Shown: one piece after another, positions 16,098 to 25,439 of the stretch
Layout of the letters: the number at the start of each line of letters is the position of its first letter
How positions within the stretch are numbered: the stretch's first letter is position 1
Source: Candidatus Iainarchaeum sp.
GTDB taxonomy: Archaea; Iainarchaeota; Iainarchaeia; Iainarchaeales; VGJJ01
Assembly (NCBI GenBank): GCA_016198125.1
Contig: JACQJG010000001.1
Coordinates: 1-51,666, forward strand
Reading direction: 5' to 3'
DNA: 51,666 nt
Made by a program: the position numbers and the translations under genes
The notes under the pieces: model-generated
The model's database searches: none
What the model was told of the DNA's origin: nothing
Seen by the model: the letters and a program-made list of their open reading frames with translations, nothing else

Positions 16098-16562
16098 ATG
16101 CACGCATTGGAAGCACTACTGGCCATTACGTTTTACCTGCTCGCCTTATTACTTGCATACCAGCATGTAAGCCAAGAACTGCAATACCTTGATGCACAGT
16201 CCAAACAATTTTCCCTGCACGCCCACGCGTTGCTGGCAAGCGATTTGCTTATAAAACACGCCCAACCCAACAACCCCTTGCAGGGCAGTGCAGTGTATTC
16301 AGAGGAAAAGAAACGCGTACTTGAAAATGTTTTGGAGGAAAAAAAACTAAATGAAATTTTTCTTGAGGACCAGAACCTGCAGGAATACTTTGTGCAACGC
16401 GTGCAGTGGGGCTCCTTCAACGGAACAACCCAACTCATTGCGTTGGAAGAGCCTTCAACCCTGTGTGCAAGCATTCAACGCCTGGTGTGGATTAAAGGGT
16501 CCGTTTTGGAAAAAGGAATGGTGGAGGTACGCGTATGCACGCCCGCGGATTTTACTACCTGA
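16098..16562 (+). CDS. Pilin-like protein 3 (MHALEAL type)
   Basis: The 154-residue protein starts MHALEALLAITFYLLALLLAYQHVSQEL, the same N-terminal pattern as the gene before it, followed by a helical spine and a soluble head with two Cys (STLCASIQ, EVRVCTPAD). A purine-rich SD-like run (GGAAAGGG) precedes the ATG. It overlaps the next gene by 28 bases. The shared N-terminus and head layout suggest these proteins form a pilus-like complex, but no class III recognition site is present, so processing by the prepilin peptidase is unsure. Confidence 0.7.
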   Translation: MHALEALLAITFYLLALLLAYQHVSQELQYLDAQSKQFSLHAHALLASDLLIKHAQPNNPLQGSAVYSEEKKRVLENVLEEKKLNEIFLEDQNLQEYFVQRVQWGSFNGTTQLIALEEPSTLCASIQRLVWIKGSVLEKGMVEVRVCTPADFTT

Positions 16563-16894
16563 CTGAATTTTTAATCGGGTTTGCACTCTTGACAGGCTTG
16601 CTTGCACTCTCACCTGTTTCAGAACCCCTGGCACTGGAAAAAACGCTCGTGCAGGCGCGACTGAATGATGCATTAAAAGTGTGGGCCTTTCAGCCCCCTC
16701 CAACGCCTGAAGAAGCCTGGGAAGACCTTGAAAAAATGTTTCCCGCTTATTCCAAAACCCTGAAATGGGGCGAAGAAACATTTGGAAACCCCAATCCAAA
16801 AAGCGAAGGAGTGGCAAGCGAAGGAATACTGTACACGCCCAACCCTATACAGGTAAAGATCATGGTCTACCTTCACGCTCCAGACCCTGTTTAA
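16535..16894 (+). CDS. Pilin-like protein 4
   Basis: The 119-residue protein starts MHARGFYYLTEFLIGFALLTGLLAL: basic tip, G, an aromatic stretch and Glu 11 in the first helix, similar to class III or type IV pilins. The soluble part holds a short helix (EEAWEDLEKMF) and beta strands. It begins inside the previous gene (28 bases of overlap), so expression is coupled. It converges with the minus-strand pilin pair; only about 3 bp may separate the gene ends (16894 and 16891 overlap). Confidence 0.65.
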   Translation: MHARGFYYLTEFLIGFALLTGLLALSPVSEPLALEKTLVQARLNDALKVWAFQPPPTPEEAWEDLEKMFPAYSKTLKWGEETFGNPNPKSEGVASEGILYTPNPIQVKIMVYLHAPDPV

Positions 16895-17316
16895 GGCTGC
16901 AACGTGCCTATAAGGTTGGGCGGTTCATGGGCCATGGAAAACGCAAACGCGCCTTTCACCGTTCCTTCCAACTCATCCAGCCCAGGCACCTGAACTTGAA
17001 TCTTTTTAATTAACATTGAATGGGCATCGTAAACTGAGACTGAAAGAGTGTGCGCATTCACTGAAACATGCCACGTGTTTAATGCCAGGCCTTTGATTAA
17101 AACAGTAGAACCTGAACCAAGGACCTGCAGTGTTTGGGCTTCCCCTTGCACGCGCTGCGCAAACGAGTACGCATACTTTACGTCCAATGCTTCCACGCCC
17201 TTTGCGTGCACAAACAAGGCCAAACCAACAAAAGCCCCTAAAATGCCCAGCATAATGCCTGCAACCAGCAGGTATTCAAGAGAAACCTGTGCACGTACAG
17301 CCAAACCTTTGGACAT
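16891..17316 (-). CDS. Class III signal peptide pilin-like protein
   Basis: The 141 residues start MSKGLAVRAQVSLEYLLVAGIMLGILGAF. RA|QVSLEY is the archaeal prepilin peptidase site (basic, G/A, Q, x3, E). The head domain is beta-rich and ends with GLDELEGTVKGAFAFS, as in the archaeal proteins that carry an N-terminal pilin spine and a small sandwich. Its ATG follows the stop of the smaller pilin directly, so the two form one operon. It would be cut and inserted in a pilus assembled by the motor at 40-45 kb, as no other assembly genes are present here. Confidence 0.8.
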   Translation of the reverse strand: MSKGLAVRAQVSLEYLLVAGIMLGILGAFVGLALFVHAKGVEALDVKYAYSFAQRVQGEAQTLQVLGSGSTVLIKGLALNTWHVSVNAHTLSVSVYDAHSMLIKKIQVQVPGLDELEGTVKGAFAFSMAHEPPNLIGTLQP

Positions 17317-17484
17317 TCAAATATCCTCAATTTGCTTGAAAATATCCTCGGTCTTCTTTTCAATGACCTTGGAACCCTTCTCAGTGGTGGACTGCAATTG
17401 GGATACAAGAAGCAGGACGATGGCCACTACCGCTGCAAGCAGGACAATCAACTCCACTGAAATCTGGGCGCGCTCATCCAACAT
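17317..17484 (-). CDS. Small class III signal peptide pilin
   Basis: The 55-residue protein MLDERAQISVELIVLLAAVVAIVLLL has the RA|QISVE processing site followed by a hydrophobic spine and a short charged tail (KGSKVIEKKTEDIFKQIEDI). The longer ORF in the track (to 17574) is not used: a box A-like CATTTAATGG (minus strand) lies near 17512, so the message should start near 17486, just before the ATG at 17484. It is the first gene of the two-gene operon. Small pilins of this type usually form the bulk or base of archaeal type IV filaments. Confidence 0.75.
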   Translation of the reverse strand: MLDERAQISVELIVLLAAVVAIVLLLVSQLQSTTEKGSKVIEKKTEDIFKQIEDI

Positions 17485-17611
17485 AAAAGAAAAGGGGCAC
17501 GCACAACCATTAAATGGCCTTTGTAGTAAACCAAAAAACGCGAACCTTGTGGGAAGCCGAAAAGTTTTTCCCAACCTTTAAAAACCCTTTCGGGTTAAAA
17601 CAGTGACACGC

Positions 17612-18181
17612 ATGCACGCCAAGGAACGCAACGACCTCATCATCTCATGGATTACCATCAGCATTGCATTTGCATGGGTGTTTGGAAGGCAGGGCCTCAA
17701 CATTACAAGCTTCCTGTCTGTCTTCCCCATGGCCCTGGTGGCTGTTGGAACCGGGTTCATCTTACACGAACTTGCACACAAGTACACGGCCATTCACTTT
17801 GGGGCCAGGGCAGAGTACAGGGCGTGGATGCAGGGGCTTGTATTCGCATTGCTCACCAGCCTCATTGGATTTGTTTTCGCGGCTCCAGGGGCTACCTACA
17901 TTTTTGGCGGGCACATCAACGCGAAAAAGAACGCGCTAATCTCCCTTGCAGGACCTGCCACCAACATCGTACTGGGAATTGCGTTCATCACCCTTGCATT
18001 TCTCATTGGGCCTTACAATCCTTTCTTTGAAACCGCTTCTCTCACTGCAAGCGTGAACCTGTTCCTTGCATTGTTCAACATGCTTCCCATTTTTCCCTTG
18101 GACGGAAGCAAGGTTTTCTCTTGGAGTAAAGGAGTGTGGGCGCTTGTATTCGTGCCTTTGCTCGTACTCGTATTCCTTTAA
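17612..18181 (+). CDS. Site-2-type membrane metalloprotease (M50 family)
   Basis: The 189-residue protein is a polytopic membrane zinc protease. HELAH (zinc ligands His/His and catalytic Glu) sits in a hydrophobic helix, and FNMLPIFPLDGSKVF matches the conserved NxxPxxPLDG motif that gives the third ligand (Asp). About six membrane segments are visible. S2P proteases cut substrates inside the membrane; the target is unknown. A box A (TTTAAAAA, about 17580) predicts a start near 17607, so the ATG at 17612 is chosen over the GTG at 17603. No PDZ domain is present. Confidence 0.9.
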   Translation: MHAKERNDLIISWITISIAFAWVFGRQGLNITSFLSVFPMALVAVGTGFILHELAHKYTAIHFGARAEYRAWMQGLVFALLTSLIGFVFAAPGATYIFGGHINAKKNALISLAGPATNIVLGIAFITLAFLIGPYNPFFETASLTASVNLFLALFNMLPIFPLDGSKVFSWSKGVWALVFVPLLVLVFL

Positions 18182-18228
18182 GCAGCACCGTTCAAAAGAA
18201 TTAATAAGCCCAAAACCCTCCACTGCCC

Positions 18229-18783
18229 ATGCTAGACGCCTTCCTTGTGTCTTTTGCATTATTTTTAGTTTCAGAAGCCACTGACAAAACACAGCTTCTC
18301 ATATTCACGCTCGGCCTTAAATTCAAAAAACCTGTACACGTGTTCTTTGGCGCATTATCTGCGCACACGCTCATTGACGGACTCACCATGGCACTGGGAA
18401 GTTTTTTGGGCCACCTGCTCCGTGCGCCCTGGCTCAAATATGCAGTGGGACTTGCATTCATTGGAATCGGCGTGCACCACTGGATGGCAAAAGAAGAAGG
18501 AGACGGAAAAGAATTCAAGCACAAAAACGCGTTCCTGTACACGTTTGGAACAGTTGCGCTGGCAGAGTTTGGAGATAAAAGCCAGGTGATTTCAGGGTTG
18601 TTGGCCGTGCACTATGAAGACTTTTGGAGCGTGTTCATTGGAATCACTTTTGCGCTCGCACTGCTTATCGCATTGAATTTAACGCTTGAAGAACATTACG
18701 CAAAAAAAATTCCAAAAAAAACCGTTAAATGGGTTTCAAGCGCGCTGTTCATTTTATTTGGAATTGCAAGCATTCTTGCATAA
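18229..18783 (+). CDS. UPF0016/GDT1-type cation transporter
   Basis: The 184-residue, six-helix membrane protein has the two inverted repeats of the UPF0016/GDT1/TMEM165 family, which moves Mn2+ or Ca2+. The family motif E-x-G-D-K/R-T/S appears as EFGDKSQ in the second half. In the first half it reads EATDKTQ, with Thr in place of Gly. A cytosolic charged loop (EEGDGKEFKHK) separates the halves. GAATTAATAAG lies about 27 nt upstream, so it is probably leaderless. It is convergent with CDC48. Confidence 0.88.
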   Translation: MLDAFLVSFALFLVSEATDKTQLLIFTLGLKFKKPVHVFFGALSAHTLIDGLTMALGSFLGHLLRAPWLKYAVGLAFIGIGVHHWMAKEEGDGKEFKHKNAFLYTFGTVALAEFGDKSQVISGLLAVHYEDFWSVFIGITFALALLIALNLTLEEHYAKKIPKKTVKWVSSALFILFGIASILA

Positions 18784-18813
18784 TACGCCTGGGCGGGCGA
18801 AAAAAATAAAATC

Positions 18814-21012
18814 TCAGCCCACGTAGCTTGGCCGGGTTTGTGCAATGTTTTTCTTGAAATCCGAGTACGCTTCCTCTTCGGTTTCCTGAACGGTGGGCAT
18901 GGCTTTTTGCAGGGCCTTGTCAAAATGCTTCCTGGAAACCGGAGTTACTTTCATGGCATTCTCGCTCAGAGTAATCAGCGCGGCTTCCCGTATGAGGCCT
19001 TGAATGTCTGCTCCCGTAAAACCAGGCGTGCGCTTGGCCAAGTCCACTGCAAGCGCATCCTTTTCACTTTGAACGTTCACGGCTTGCAGGTGAATCCTGA
19101 AAATCTCTGCCCGCCCCTTTTCATCCGGGGCCTTTACCTCGATGAGCTTGTCAATGCGGCCCGGGCGCAGCAGCCCAGGGTCAATTAAATCAGGTCTATT
19201 AGTAGCTGCGACAAATACCACATCCTTTAACGCTTCCACGCCATCCAATTCAGTCAACAACTGGTTTACGACACGCTCTCCAACGCCTGAGTCCATGGTG
19301 GAACCGCGCACGCTTGCAATGGCATCAATTTCATCAAAGAACACCACCACTGGAGCCACTTGGCGGGCTTTTTTGAATATTTTTCGGATTGCCTTCTCGC
19401 TTTCCCCCACCCACATGCTCAACACTTCAGGGCCTTTAATGGAAATAAAATTGGCGTCGCTTTCGGTGGCAATGGCCTTTGCAAGCAATGTTTTCCCGGT
19501 GCCCGGCAAGCCATACAAAAGAATGCCCCGGGGCGGGCGAATGCCCATCTTCTTGAACACGTTCGGGTACTTTAACGGCCATTCCACGGCCTGCTTCAAC
19601 TCATTCTTCACAGGCTCCAATGCCCCTACATCCTCCCAGTGAATGTTTGGCACTTCAACAAGGACTTCCCTCAATGCAGAAGGCTGAATCTCCTTCAAGG
19701 CCTCTGAAAAATCCACCTTCTTTACTTCCATGGATTCCAATACTTCCGCTGGAATAATATCATCTTCCAAATTGATTTGAGGCAAGTACCGGCGCAAGGC
19801 CTTCATGGCAGCTTCTTTTGTAAGGGCTGCAAGGTCTGCGCCCACAAAACCATGGGTAATGTCCGCAAACGAATCCAAATCCGTATCCTTTGAAAGCGGC
19901 ATGCCCCTGGAATGAATTTCCAAAATATCCCTGCGCCCATTTCTGTCAGGCACGCCAATCTCAATTTCACGGTCAAACCTTCCAGGCCTGCGCAAGGCCT
20001 CATCCAAGGAATTAAGGCGGTTCGTGGCCGCGATCACAATGACATGGCCCCGCGCCTCCATTCCATCCATTAACGCAAGCAGCTGCGCGACTACCCTGCG
20101 TTCGACCTCGCCAATGACCTCTTCGCGCTTGGGTGCAATGGCATCAATTTCATCAATGAAAATAATGCTGGGGGCATTCTCCTCTGCCTCCTTAAACAAT
20201 TGGCGCACGCGCTCCTCGGCCTCTCCAACGAATTTACTCATAATGCTTGGAGAATTCACTGAAATGAAATGGGCCTGGGTTTCATTGGCCACCGCCTTGG
20301 CAAGCAACGTCTTTCCTGTTCCAGGCGGGCCGTGCAACAACACCCCCTTGGGGGGGTCAATTCCAAGCTTGTGGAACAATTCCGGGTGGCGAATAGGAAG
20401 CTCAATCATTTCGCGCACTTTCTGCACCTGGTCCCCCAATCCGCCCACATCCTCGTATGCAACCCTTGGAACGCCCTGCAACTCGGATTTTACAGGCTCT
20501 TCTTTCAAGACAAACTGCGTGAAATCCGTTACCTTTACAATCCCCCTTGGATTTGTATCCACTACCCGGTAAATGAAACCGCTTCCAAGAACAGAAATCC
20601 ACACATTGTCCCCCCTGGCAAGCGGCCGGCCAATGAAAGTCTTCTTCAAAATCCGGTCATAACCAGAAGCAATGATGCGCACTTCCTGCGTGGGGGCAAG
20701 CACCACTTTTTGGGCTTCCTTGTACTGGGCAGGACGCACGTTCACCTTTTCACCCAAACCCACGCCTGCATTGTGCCGGATAAGATTGTCCATGCGGATG
20801 ATTTCCTTTCCCTCATCCTCGGCACGCGCCGGCCATACAACGGCCGCAGTTTTCTTTGTGCCTTCAATTTCAACAATGTCCCCGGAAGTAATGCCCAACA
20901 AGGACTTTGTCTTCCGGTCCAAGGTCACAATATTCCTTCCCACGTGAGTAGGAGAAGGTTCTTGCACGCGCAATGCCGCATCCCTTTTACCCGGCTGAAT
21001 GCTCTGCTGCAT
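18814..21012 (-). CDS. CDC48/VAT-type AAA+ ATPase
   Basis: The 732-residue protein has the CDC48 order: N-terminal double-psi barrel and domain 2 (about residues 10-190; [21 protein letters not shown]), then two AAA+ rings. D1 has Walker [11 protein letters not shown], Walker [11 protein letters not shown] and the SRH arginines (DREIEIG). D2 has [10 protein letters not shown] (Leu replaces the usual Pro), [11 protein letters not shown] and [14 protein letters not shown]. It unfolds proteins for the proteasome and remodels complexes. The C-terminal tail (TRPSYVG) has no exact HbYX end. The TTG at 21024 in the ORF track is replaced by the ATG at 21012, which lies about 27 nt from GTTTAAGG (minus strand). 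Confidence 0.96.
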   Translation of the reverse strand: MQQSIQPGKRDAALRVQEPSPTHVGRNIVTLDRKTKSLLGITSGDIVEIEGTKKTAAVVWPARAEDEGKEIIRMDNLIRHNAGVGLGEKVNVRPAQYKEAQKVVLAPTQEVRIIASGYDRILKKTFIGRPLARGDNVWISVLGSGFIYRVVDTNPRGIVKVTDFTQFVLKEEPVKSELQGVPRVAYEDVGGLGDQVQKVREMIELPIRHPELFHKLGIDPPKGVLLHGPPGTGKTLLAKAVANETQAHFISVNSPSIMSKFVGEAEERVRQLFKEAEENAPSIIFIDEIDAIAPKREEVIGEVERRVVAQLLALMDGMEARGHVIVIAATNRLNSLDEALRRPGRFDREIEIGVPDRNGRRDILEIHSRGMPLSKDTDLDSFADITHGFVGADLAALTKEAAMKALRRYLPQINLEDDIIPAEVLESMEVKKVDFSEALKEIQPSALREVLVEVPNIHWEDVGALEPVKNELKQAVEWPLKYPNVFKKMGIRPPRGILLYGLPGTGKTLLAKAIATESDANFISIKGPEVLSMWVGESEKAIRKIFKKARQVAPVVVFFDEIDAIASVRGSTMDSGVGERVVNQLLTELDGVEALKDVVFVAATNRPDLIDPGLLRPGRIDKLIEVKAPDEKGRAEIFRIHLQAVNVQSEKDALAVDLAKRTPGFTGADIQGLIREAALITLSENAMKVTPVSRKHFDKALQKAMPTVQETEEEAYSDFKKNIAQTRPSYVG

Positions 21013-21068
21013 AAAATTTTCCAACTCTCCCTTAAACGGCGGCCTTTCCTTACCATAAGTAGCGCGCG

Positions 21069-21887
21069 TTAACGTTTTAAACCTGTTGCCTTCACGCCCA
21101 GCAAACCATTTGGAAGCATGGACATTATTTCATCCAAATCCAAAGACAGGGAAGAAAATTCCCTGGAAAAAAGGCCATGCAATTGCTTGGCCACATCGGA
21201 TTTTGAATGAGACCCGCGCACAATTTCAATGCAGGAAATATTTTTTGATTGAAGGCCATTCAAAGGACCTGAAAGAATGCGCGCAAACCCGTTCACGTTT
21301 TCCACGCCCACGCCAAACCTTGGAAGCACGCGTTTATACCACACGCGCGTCCCGGAAATAATGTATGCGCCCTTGCCCACGAACTCTCCGCTTGGCGCTT
21401 TTTTGCTCACCTGATTTGGAAGCACGGAATACACGTCCACTGGAATGCCCTGCTCCCAGGCCTTGGAAAAAACAGCCGCAAACTCTGCCGCTTCATTCAC
21501 GCTTTTTTTGGGCGCCTGATTGTTCTTCGTCTTCAACACGCAATGGGATGCGCCATGAATGTCTGCATGAAAATACAAGTCGCCTTCCTCCAAATGCTTT
21601 TTCACCACCTGCTCATTGCTCTCCACATCACGGCCTCCAATTACCAGCAGGTTATCCGAAGTGTGAAACCAGTGGAATTTTTCAAACCATTCTTTCACAC
21701 GCTTGCGCACTACAACCTTGGACTTTTCCTTTTCAACGGACTTTTCCCTTTCTTTATCCGCGCGTGCACGAACCTCTTTCATCGCCCCCACTACACGCGC
21801 ACGTTTTTTAGCCGCGAGTTTGGACTTTTCAAAATACAAGGACGCGTTCTCGTGCACGCTTTTAGAGAAATCGATTTCGATGTGCAT
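21069..21887 (-). CDS. Stand-alone NFACT-R (DUF814) protein
   Basis: The 272 residues match the C-terminal NFACT-R domain of RqcH/NEMF proteins, which rescue stalled large ribosomal subunits. [22 protein letters not shown] and [17 protein letters not shown] are the hallmark motifs. A charged coiled-coil stretch (about residues 20-60) precedes it, with [18 protein letters not shown], as in RqcH just before NFACT-R. The NFACT-N and HhH domains of full-length RqcH are missing, and no broken remains are seen upstream. The ATG at 21887 replaces a TTG. It is divergent from the M14-like gene and shares a TTATATAA region. Confidence 0.88.
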   Translation of the reverse strand: MHIEIDFSKSVHENASLYFEKSKLAAKKRARVVGAMKEVRARADKEREKSVEKEKSKVVVRKRVKEWFEKFHWFHTSDNLLVIGGRDVESNEQVVKKHLEEGDLYFHADIHGASHCVLKTKNNQAPKKSVNEAAEFAAVFSKAWEQGIPVDVYSVLPNQVSKKAPSGEFVGKGAYIISGTRVWYKRVLPRFGVGVENVNGFARILSGPLNGLQSKNISCIEIVRGSHSKSDVAKQLHGLFSREFSSLSLDLDEIMSMLPNGLLGVKATGLKR

Positions 21888-21922
21888 CAGTAACAACCTA
21901 TTGAATGCTAAAGCAACTGAAA

Positions 21923-21930
21923 TTATATAA
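21923..21930. promoter_or_regulatory. Palindromic TATA box between NFACT-R and the M14-like gene
   Basis: TTATATAA is its own reverse complement. On the minus strand it lies about 40 nt before the NFACT-R ATG. On the plus strand it is rather far (about 75 nt) from the chosen start at 22001; there an AATAAATAC run near 21970 is closer to the usual spacing. Confidence 0.5.
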
Positions 21931-22000
21931 CCCTGCCCCTAAAAAAAGAAGGCTTAAACCAAGCAAAACAATAAATACGAAAAATGCCTGTGTGCGTGAA

Positions 22001-23035
22001 ATGGCCGAAGTTGTTCTTTCAACAGGGGTTCATGCCAACGAAGTCGACGCCCGAAGGTATGCACAAGAAATCGCTGAAAAGTTAAGGTCCAAAGGGCACA
22101 CAGTTACCCTTGTAAAGCGCCCTGAAAGCAGCACCCGACAAGTACTGCATTTTAACCGGATGAGAATTGTCTTAGACATATTGTTTACTCACTACGAAGT
22201 AAAAGCTGGCAGGGGCCATTTAGAATCTAAGAAGTTTGAAGAAAGTATTACCCCAAAAGAAAAAGAATTCCTGGACCAGGTACTACAGTCAAGAACGGTC
22301 AACTGGATTTTATCCGGTCACGATTATGAAGAATCCAGGCAACGACTAAACGAAAAAGGACTGAACCTTCTTTCAAACCTCACGCCTATTTTCAAGAAAA
22401 GAGCCCCGGACATTTTTCAAAAAGCAGTGAACGCAGGAATCGAATCCCCCCCAACCAGCTTAGCCCAGCAGTATGAAGAACGCAGAGGGTCAGAACAATA
22501 CCGGGTATCCTTGTCAAAAAAATACCCCCACGCGTTTATCATAGACCTGCACAATTACGATGTAAACACTTTTGAACGTGTTGAACGTGAACAGCCCCCC
22601 TTGTTTAAACCAATGCTAAAAATATCATTACACCCCTCCAATCTGCCCTACGGATTTAAGCGCATGGGGCGCGTGCTGGTGGGGAAAGGAAAAGAAGGAA
22701 TTCAAACCGAACAGCCCATTTACCATGAAGGCAAAGGAAGACCTGTCTTCTTCACCATAGAACTGCCCGCAGTCCTCAGAAGTGTTAAGCTAAACACGCC
22801 GTATGGAAACTTGTTCTATAAAAGCCACGGCGTATTACGTTCAGGCACCACCCCCTTTGAACAAATGTATGGGGCCGTGCATTTTCCCCCCGCTGAACAA
22901 AAAATGCTTGCGCCCCAAGAGATTGAACGGTTAGTGAACTGGCTGCACCGCCAAATTATTCAAAAAAAAATCCGCCTGCCGCGGAATCCAAACCCTTTTC
23001 AAATAAGAAAACCCCGCCGGCCCAGAAGACATTAA
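22001..23035 (+). CDS. M14/succinylglutamate desuccinylase-like zinc hydrolase
   Basis: The 344-residue protein starts MAEVVLSTGVHANEVDARRYAQEIAEKL, where H11-x2-E14 matches the HxxE zinc motif of the M14 carboxypeptidase/AstE/ASPA superfamily (compare HGNE). FIIDLHNYDVN provides the second His (DLH). Later segments (FFTIELPAVLRS, NLFYKSHGVL) could give the active-site Glu. It ends in a very basic tail (RKPRRPRRH), which suggests contact with nucleic acid or polyanions. The substrate is unknown; amide or peptide hydrolysis is inferred. The ORF track starts 32 codons earlier (21905); an AATAAATAC box near 21970 supports the ATG at 22001 as leaderless. Confidence 0.65.
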   Translation: MAEVVLSTGVHANEVDARRYAQEIAEKLRSKGHTVTLVKRPESSTRQVLHFNRMRIVLDILFTHYEVKAGRGHLESKKFEESITPKEKEFLDQVLQSRTVNWILSGHDYEESRQRLNEKGLNLLSNLTPIFKKRAPDIFQKAVNAGIESPPTSLAQQYEERRGSEQYRVSLSKKYPHAFIIDLHNYDVNTFERVEREQPPLFKPMLKISLHPSNLPYGFKRMGRVLVGKGKEGIQTEQPIYHEGKGRPVFFTIELPAVLRSVKLNTPYGNLFYKSHGVLRSGTTPFEQMYGAVHFPPAEQKMLAPQEIERLVNWLHRQIIQKKIRLPRNPNPFQIRKPRRPRRH

Positions 23036-23036
23036 A

Positions 23037-25250
23037 TCACATGTTACCCTGTTCAACTCCTTGATTCCCAACCGGTTTTTTGGCACGGGAAGCTTTAATG
23101 GCACGCGGCTTTTTCTGAAGTATAATAGTGCCTGAACGAATTGACTTTTCGACGGGCAGGGCACTGGAATTTGATGTTGCGTTTTCTTCTGCTTTGGCCT
23201 TTTTCTCCGCGGAACGCTTCTTCCACTCGTCTTTTGAAGGGCAATTCATGTCCAAACACATTTCCAATCTAAAACGCGCCCCGCGCAGGAATACACAGGG
23301 TTTGCCGCATACCTTGCATGGATTCTGAGAAGGGCTGATGGTTCCCTTTTGAGGCAATGGAAAAGTAGTGGTACAATTCGGGTAAGAAGAACACCCTACA
23401 AAGCGTTTTCCGAATTTGCTTTTTCGGATCATGAGCTGACCCGTTTTGCAAGCAGGGCATTGCACAAGCATGGAATCTGCTTGAAGGGCTTTGCGCAATG
23501 CGCTTCCAATGTCTGACTTGTTCTTCAACAATTCCTGCAACAGGCCCTCCAAGAGTTTACGTGATTCCTCCACCACCTCATTCTTGGATTTTTTTCCTGC
23601 GGCAACCCCGTCCATCTCCCCCTCCAATTCAGCAGTCATGCGCGGTTCCGTCACATCCTTGCAGTACTTTTCCAGGGCATCGATCACGGCAAATGCAATG
23701 GCATTGGGTTCAACGGACTTCAAGCCGGAGATGTATTTCCGCGCGTAGAGTTTTTGAATGATCGTATGCCGAGTCGATTTTGTTCCAAGATTTTTTTCAT
23801 CCATGAGCTTCAACAACGCGCTTTGACTGTAACGCGCCGGGGGCAGGGTTTCCTTGCCCAGCAATTCCACTTTGTTCACTTTGACTAAATCGCCTTTCTC
23901 CAGTTTGGGCAGGTGCACTTCCTTTAACACGGAATACGGGTACACGGCCTTCCACCCCGACTTTGTAATGGTCTGCCCGGTTGCAGCAAACGGCTGGCCT
24001 TTGATGAAAAGGTCCACGGAAACATTCAATGTTTCAGCGTCCTCTGAGAGCGTTGCAAGAAAACGCCTTGCCACCAGTTCAAATACTTTCCATTCACGCT
24101 CGCCGGTCTTTGAACGCTCAGGCACTGCAACTGGGTGAATGGGCGGGTGGTCTTTGGATTCCTTTGAACCGCGTGAAGGATTCAATTCTCCGCGCGCCAA
24201 AATGTCCTGCACGGGCCCGTAAAATTCTCCTGTTTTTCCAAGCTCGGAGAGAATCTCCTTCAAATTCAGCACGCGGGGGTAAACAGTATTATCCGTTCTC
24301 GGGTATGAAATGAACCCCTGCATGTACAGGTTCTCTGCAATACCCATGGCCTGTCCTGCGCTCAAACCCAAAACCGTTGCAGCGCGCAAGAATTCAGTGG
24401 TGTTGAAAGGCAGTGGGCGCGCAAGCACGCGCTTCCTGGAAGAAACATTCTCAACAACGCCTTCCTTTGCATCCTTAACTCCTTCGAACACGTTTTTGGC
24501 TTGAACTTCATCCAAAAACCGGCCCTGCTTATGAAATGCCTCAAACCCCACGGCATCCTTTTCCAAGTGGGCAATAAGCTCCCAGTACTTTTGGGGCTTG
24601 AACGCCAAACGCTCCTTTTCCCTGTCAACAATCAGCGCAAGTACAGGTGTTTGAACGCGTCCAACGGACAAAAATTCTTTTCCCATTTTGCCGGAGACAA
24701 TGGAAACAAATCTTGTCAAAACAGCGCCCCACACCAAGTCAATTTCGCGCCGTGCATCTGCAGAATCCGCCATGTTAAAATCTACTGTCGTCAGTTCCCT
24801 GAATGCCTGCCGGATTTCCTGGGTGGCAATGGCAGAAAAGTACGCGCGCTTTACCTCAATTTTTGGATTGGCTTGCTGCACAAAACGCAGGGCTTCCACT
24901 CCAATGGCCTCGCCTTCCCGGTCATTGTCGGTGGCAATGATCACTGTCAACGCATCCCCGGCTGTTTTCTTAAGCAAGGCAATAATGCCTGGTTCAGTGC
25001 CATTGTAATCAATGGGCGCATGCACAAGTTCACGCAAATCTGTTCCAATCCAATAACTGTACTTCCTGGGAAAATCCACTTCCACGATGTGGCCGCGCAA
25101 GGGAACAACTGAAACGTCCTTTGAAGGTTTTGAGAAATCAAATACCTGTGCGCCCTCGCGTGCACGCGTTTTGGCGCTCCCATCCGACAATATCTGGGCA
25201 ATGCGCTGCCCGGCAATACCCTTCTCCGTGATGATCAATTCAACTGGCAT
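23037..25250 (-). CDS. topA: DNA topoisomerase I (type IA)
   Basis: The 737 residues have the TOPRIM start (ELIITEKGIAGQRIAQIL; acidic triad in IATDNDREGEAIG), the type IA gate and the active-site Tyr in GFISYPRTDNT. YSQSALLKLMDEKNLGTKSTRHTII is the last core motif. The C-terminus has two Cys4 zinc ribbons (CPACKTGQL...CSSYPNC; CKVCGKPC...CLDMNC) and a Lys/Arg-rich tail. The enzyme relaxes negative supercoils. A GTTTAAATG box (minus strand, about 25290) lies about 40 nt before the ATG. It converges with the M14-like gene, one base apart. Confidence 0.96.
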   Translation of the reverse strand: MPVELIITEKGIAGQRIAQILSDGSAKTRAREGAQVFDFSKPSKDVSVVPLRGHIVEVDFPRKYSYWIGTDLRELVHAPIDYNGTEPGIIALLKKTAGDALTVIIATDNDREGEAIGVEALRFVQQANPKIEVKRAYFSAIATQEIRQAFRELTTVDFNMADSADARREIDLVWGAVLTRFVSIVSGKMGKEFLSVGRVQTPVLALIVDREKERLAFKPQKYWELIAHLEKDAVGFEAFHKQGRFLDEVQAKNVFEGVKDAKEGVVENVSSRKRVLARPLPFNTTEFLRAATVLGLSAGQAMGIAENLYMQGFISYPRTDNTVYPRVLNLKEILSELGKTGEFYGPVQDILARGELNPSRGSKESKDHPPIHPVAVPERSKTGEREWKVFELVARRFLATLSEDAETLNVSVDLFIKGQPFAATGQTITKSGWKAVYPYSVLKEVHLPKLEKGDLVKVNKVELLGKETLPPARYSQSALLKLMDEKNLGTKSTRHTIIQKLYARKYISGLKSVEPNAIAFAVIDALEKYCKDVTEPRMTAELEGEMDGVAAGKKSKNEVVEESRKLLEGLLQELLKNKSDIGSALRKALQADSMLVQCPACKTGQLMIRKSKFGKRFVGCSSYPNCTTTFPLPQKGTISPSQNPCKVCGKPCVFLRGARFRLEMCLDMNCPSKDEWKKRSAEKKAKAEENATSNSSALPVEKSIRSGTIILQKKPRAIKASRAKKPVGNQGVEQGNM

Positions 25251-25439
25251 GCAAACGCCAAGGATTCATTGAAGGCAAAAACATTTAAACGCACGCGCAA
25301 CAGCAAAAAAAACCATAAAACTCCTAAATCGTGGCACGGAGCAAGGCTTATATTATTTAGCGCCTCCATTTGATTTGGTGGAAGATTGGACCGGTTTGGA
25401 GAAAACCATATTAACGGCATTTCCTTAAAACAGGCCGGA

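Noticed and set aside
20269-21072. 267-residue plus-strand ORF antisense to CDC48
   Set aside because: Shadow of conserved N-domain; composition is not protein-like.
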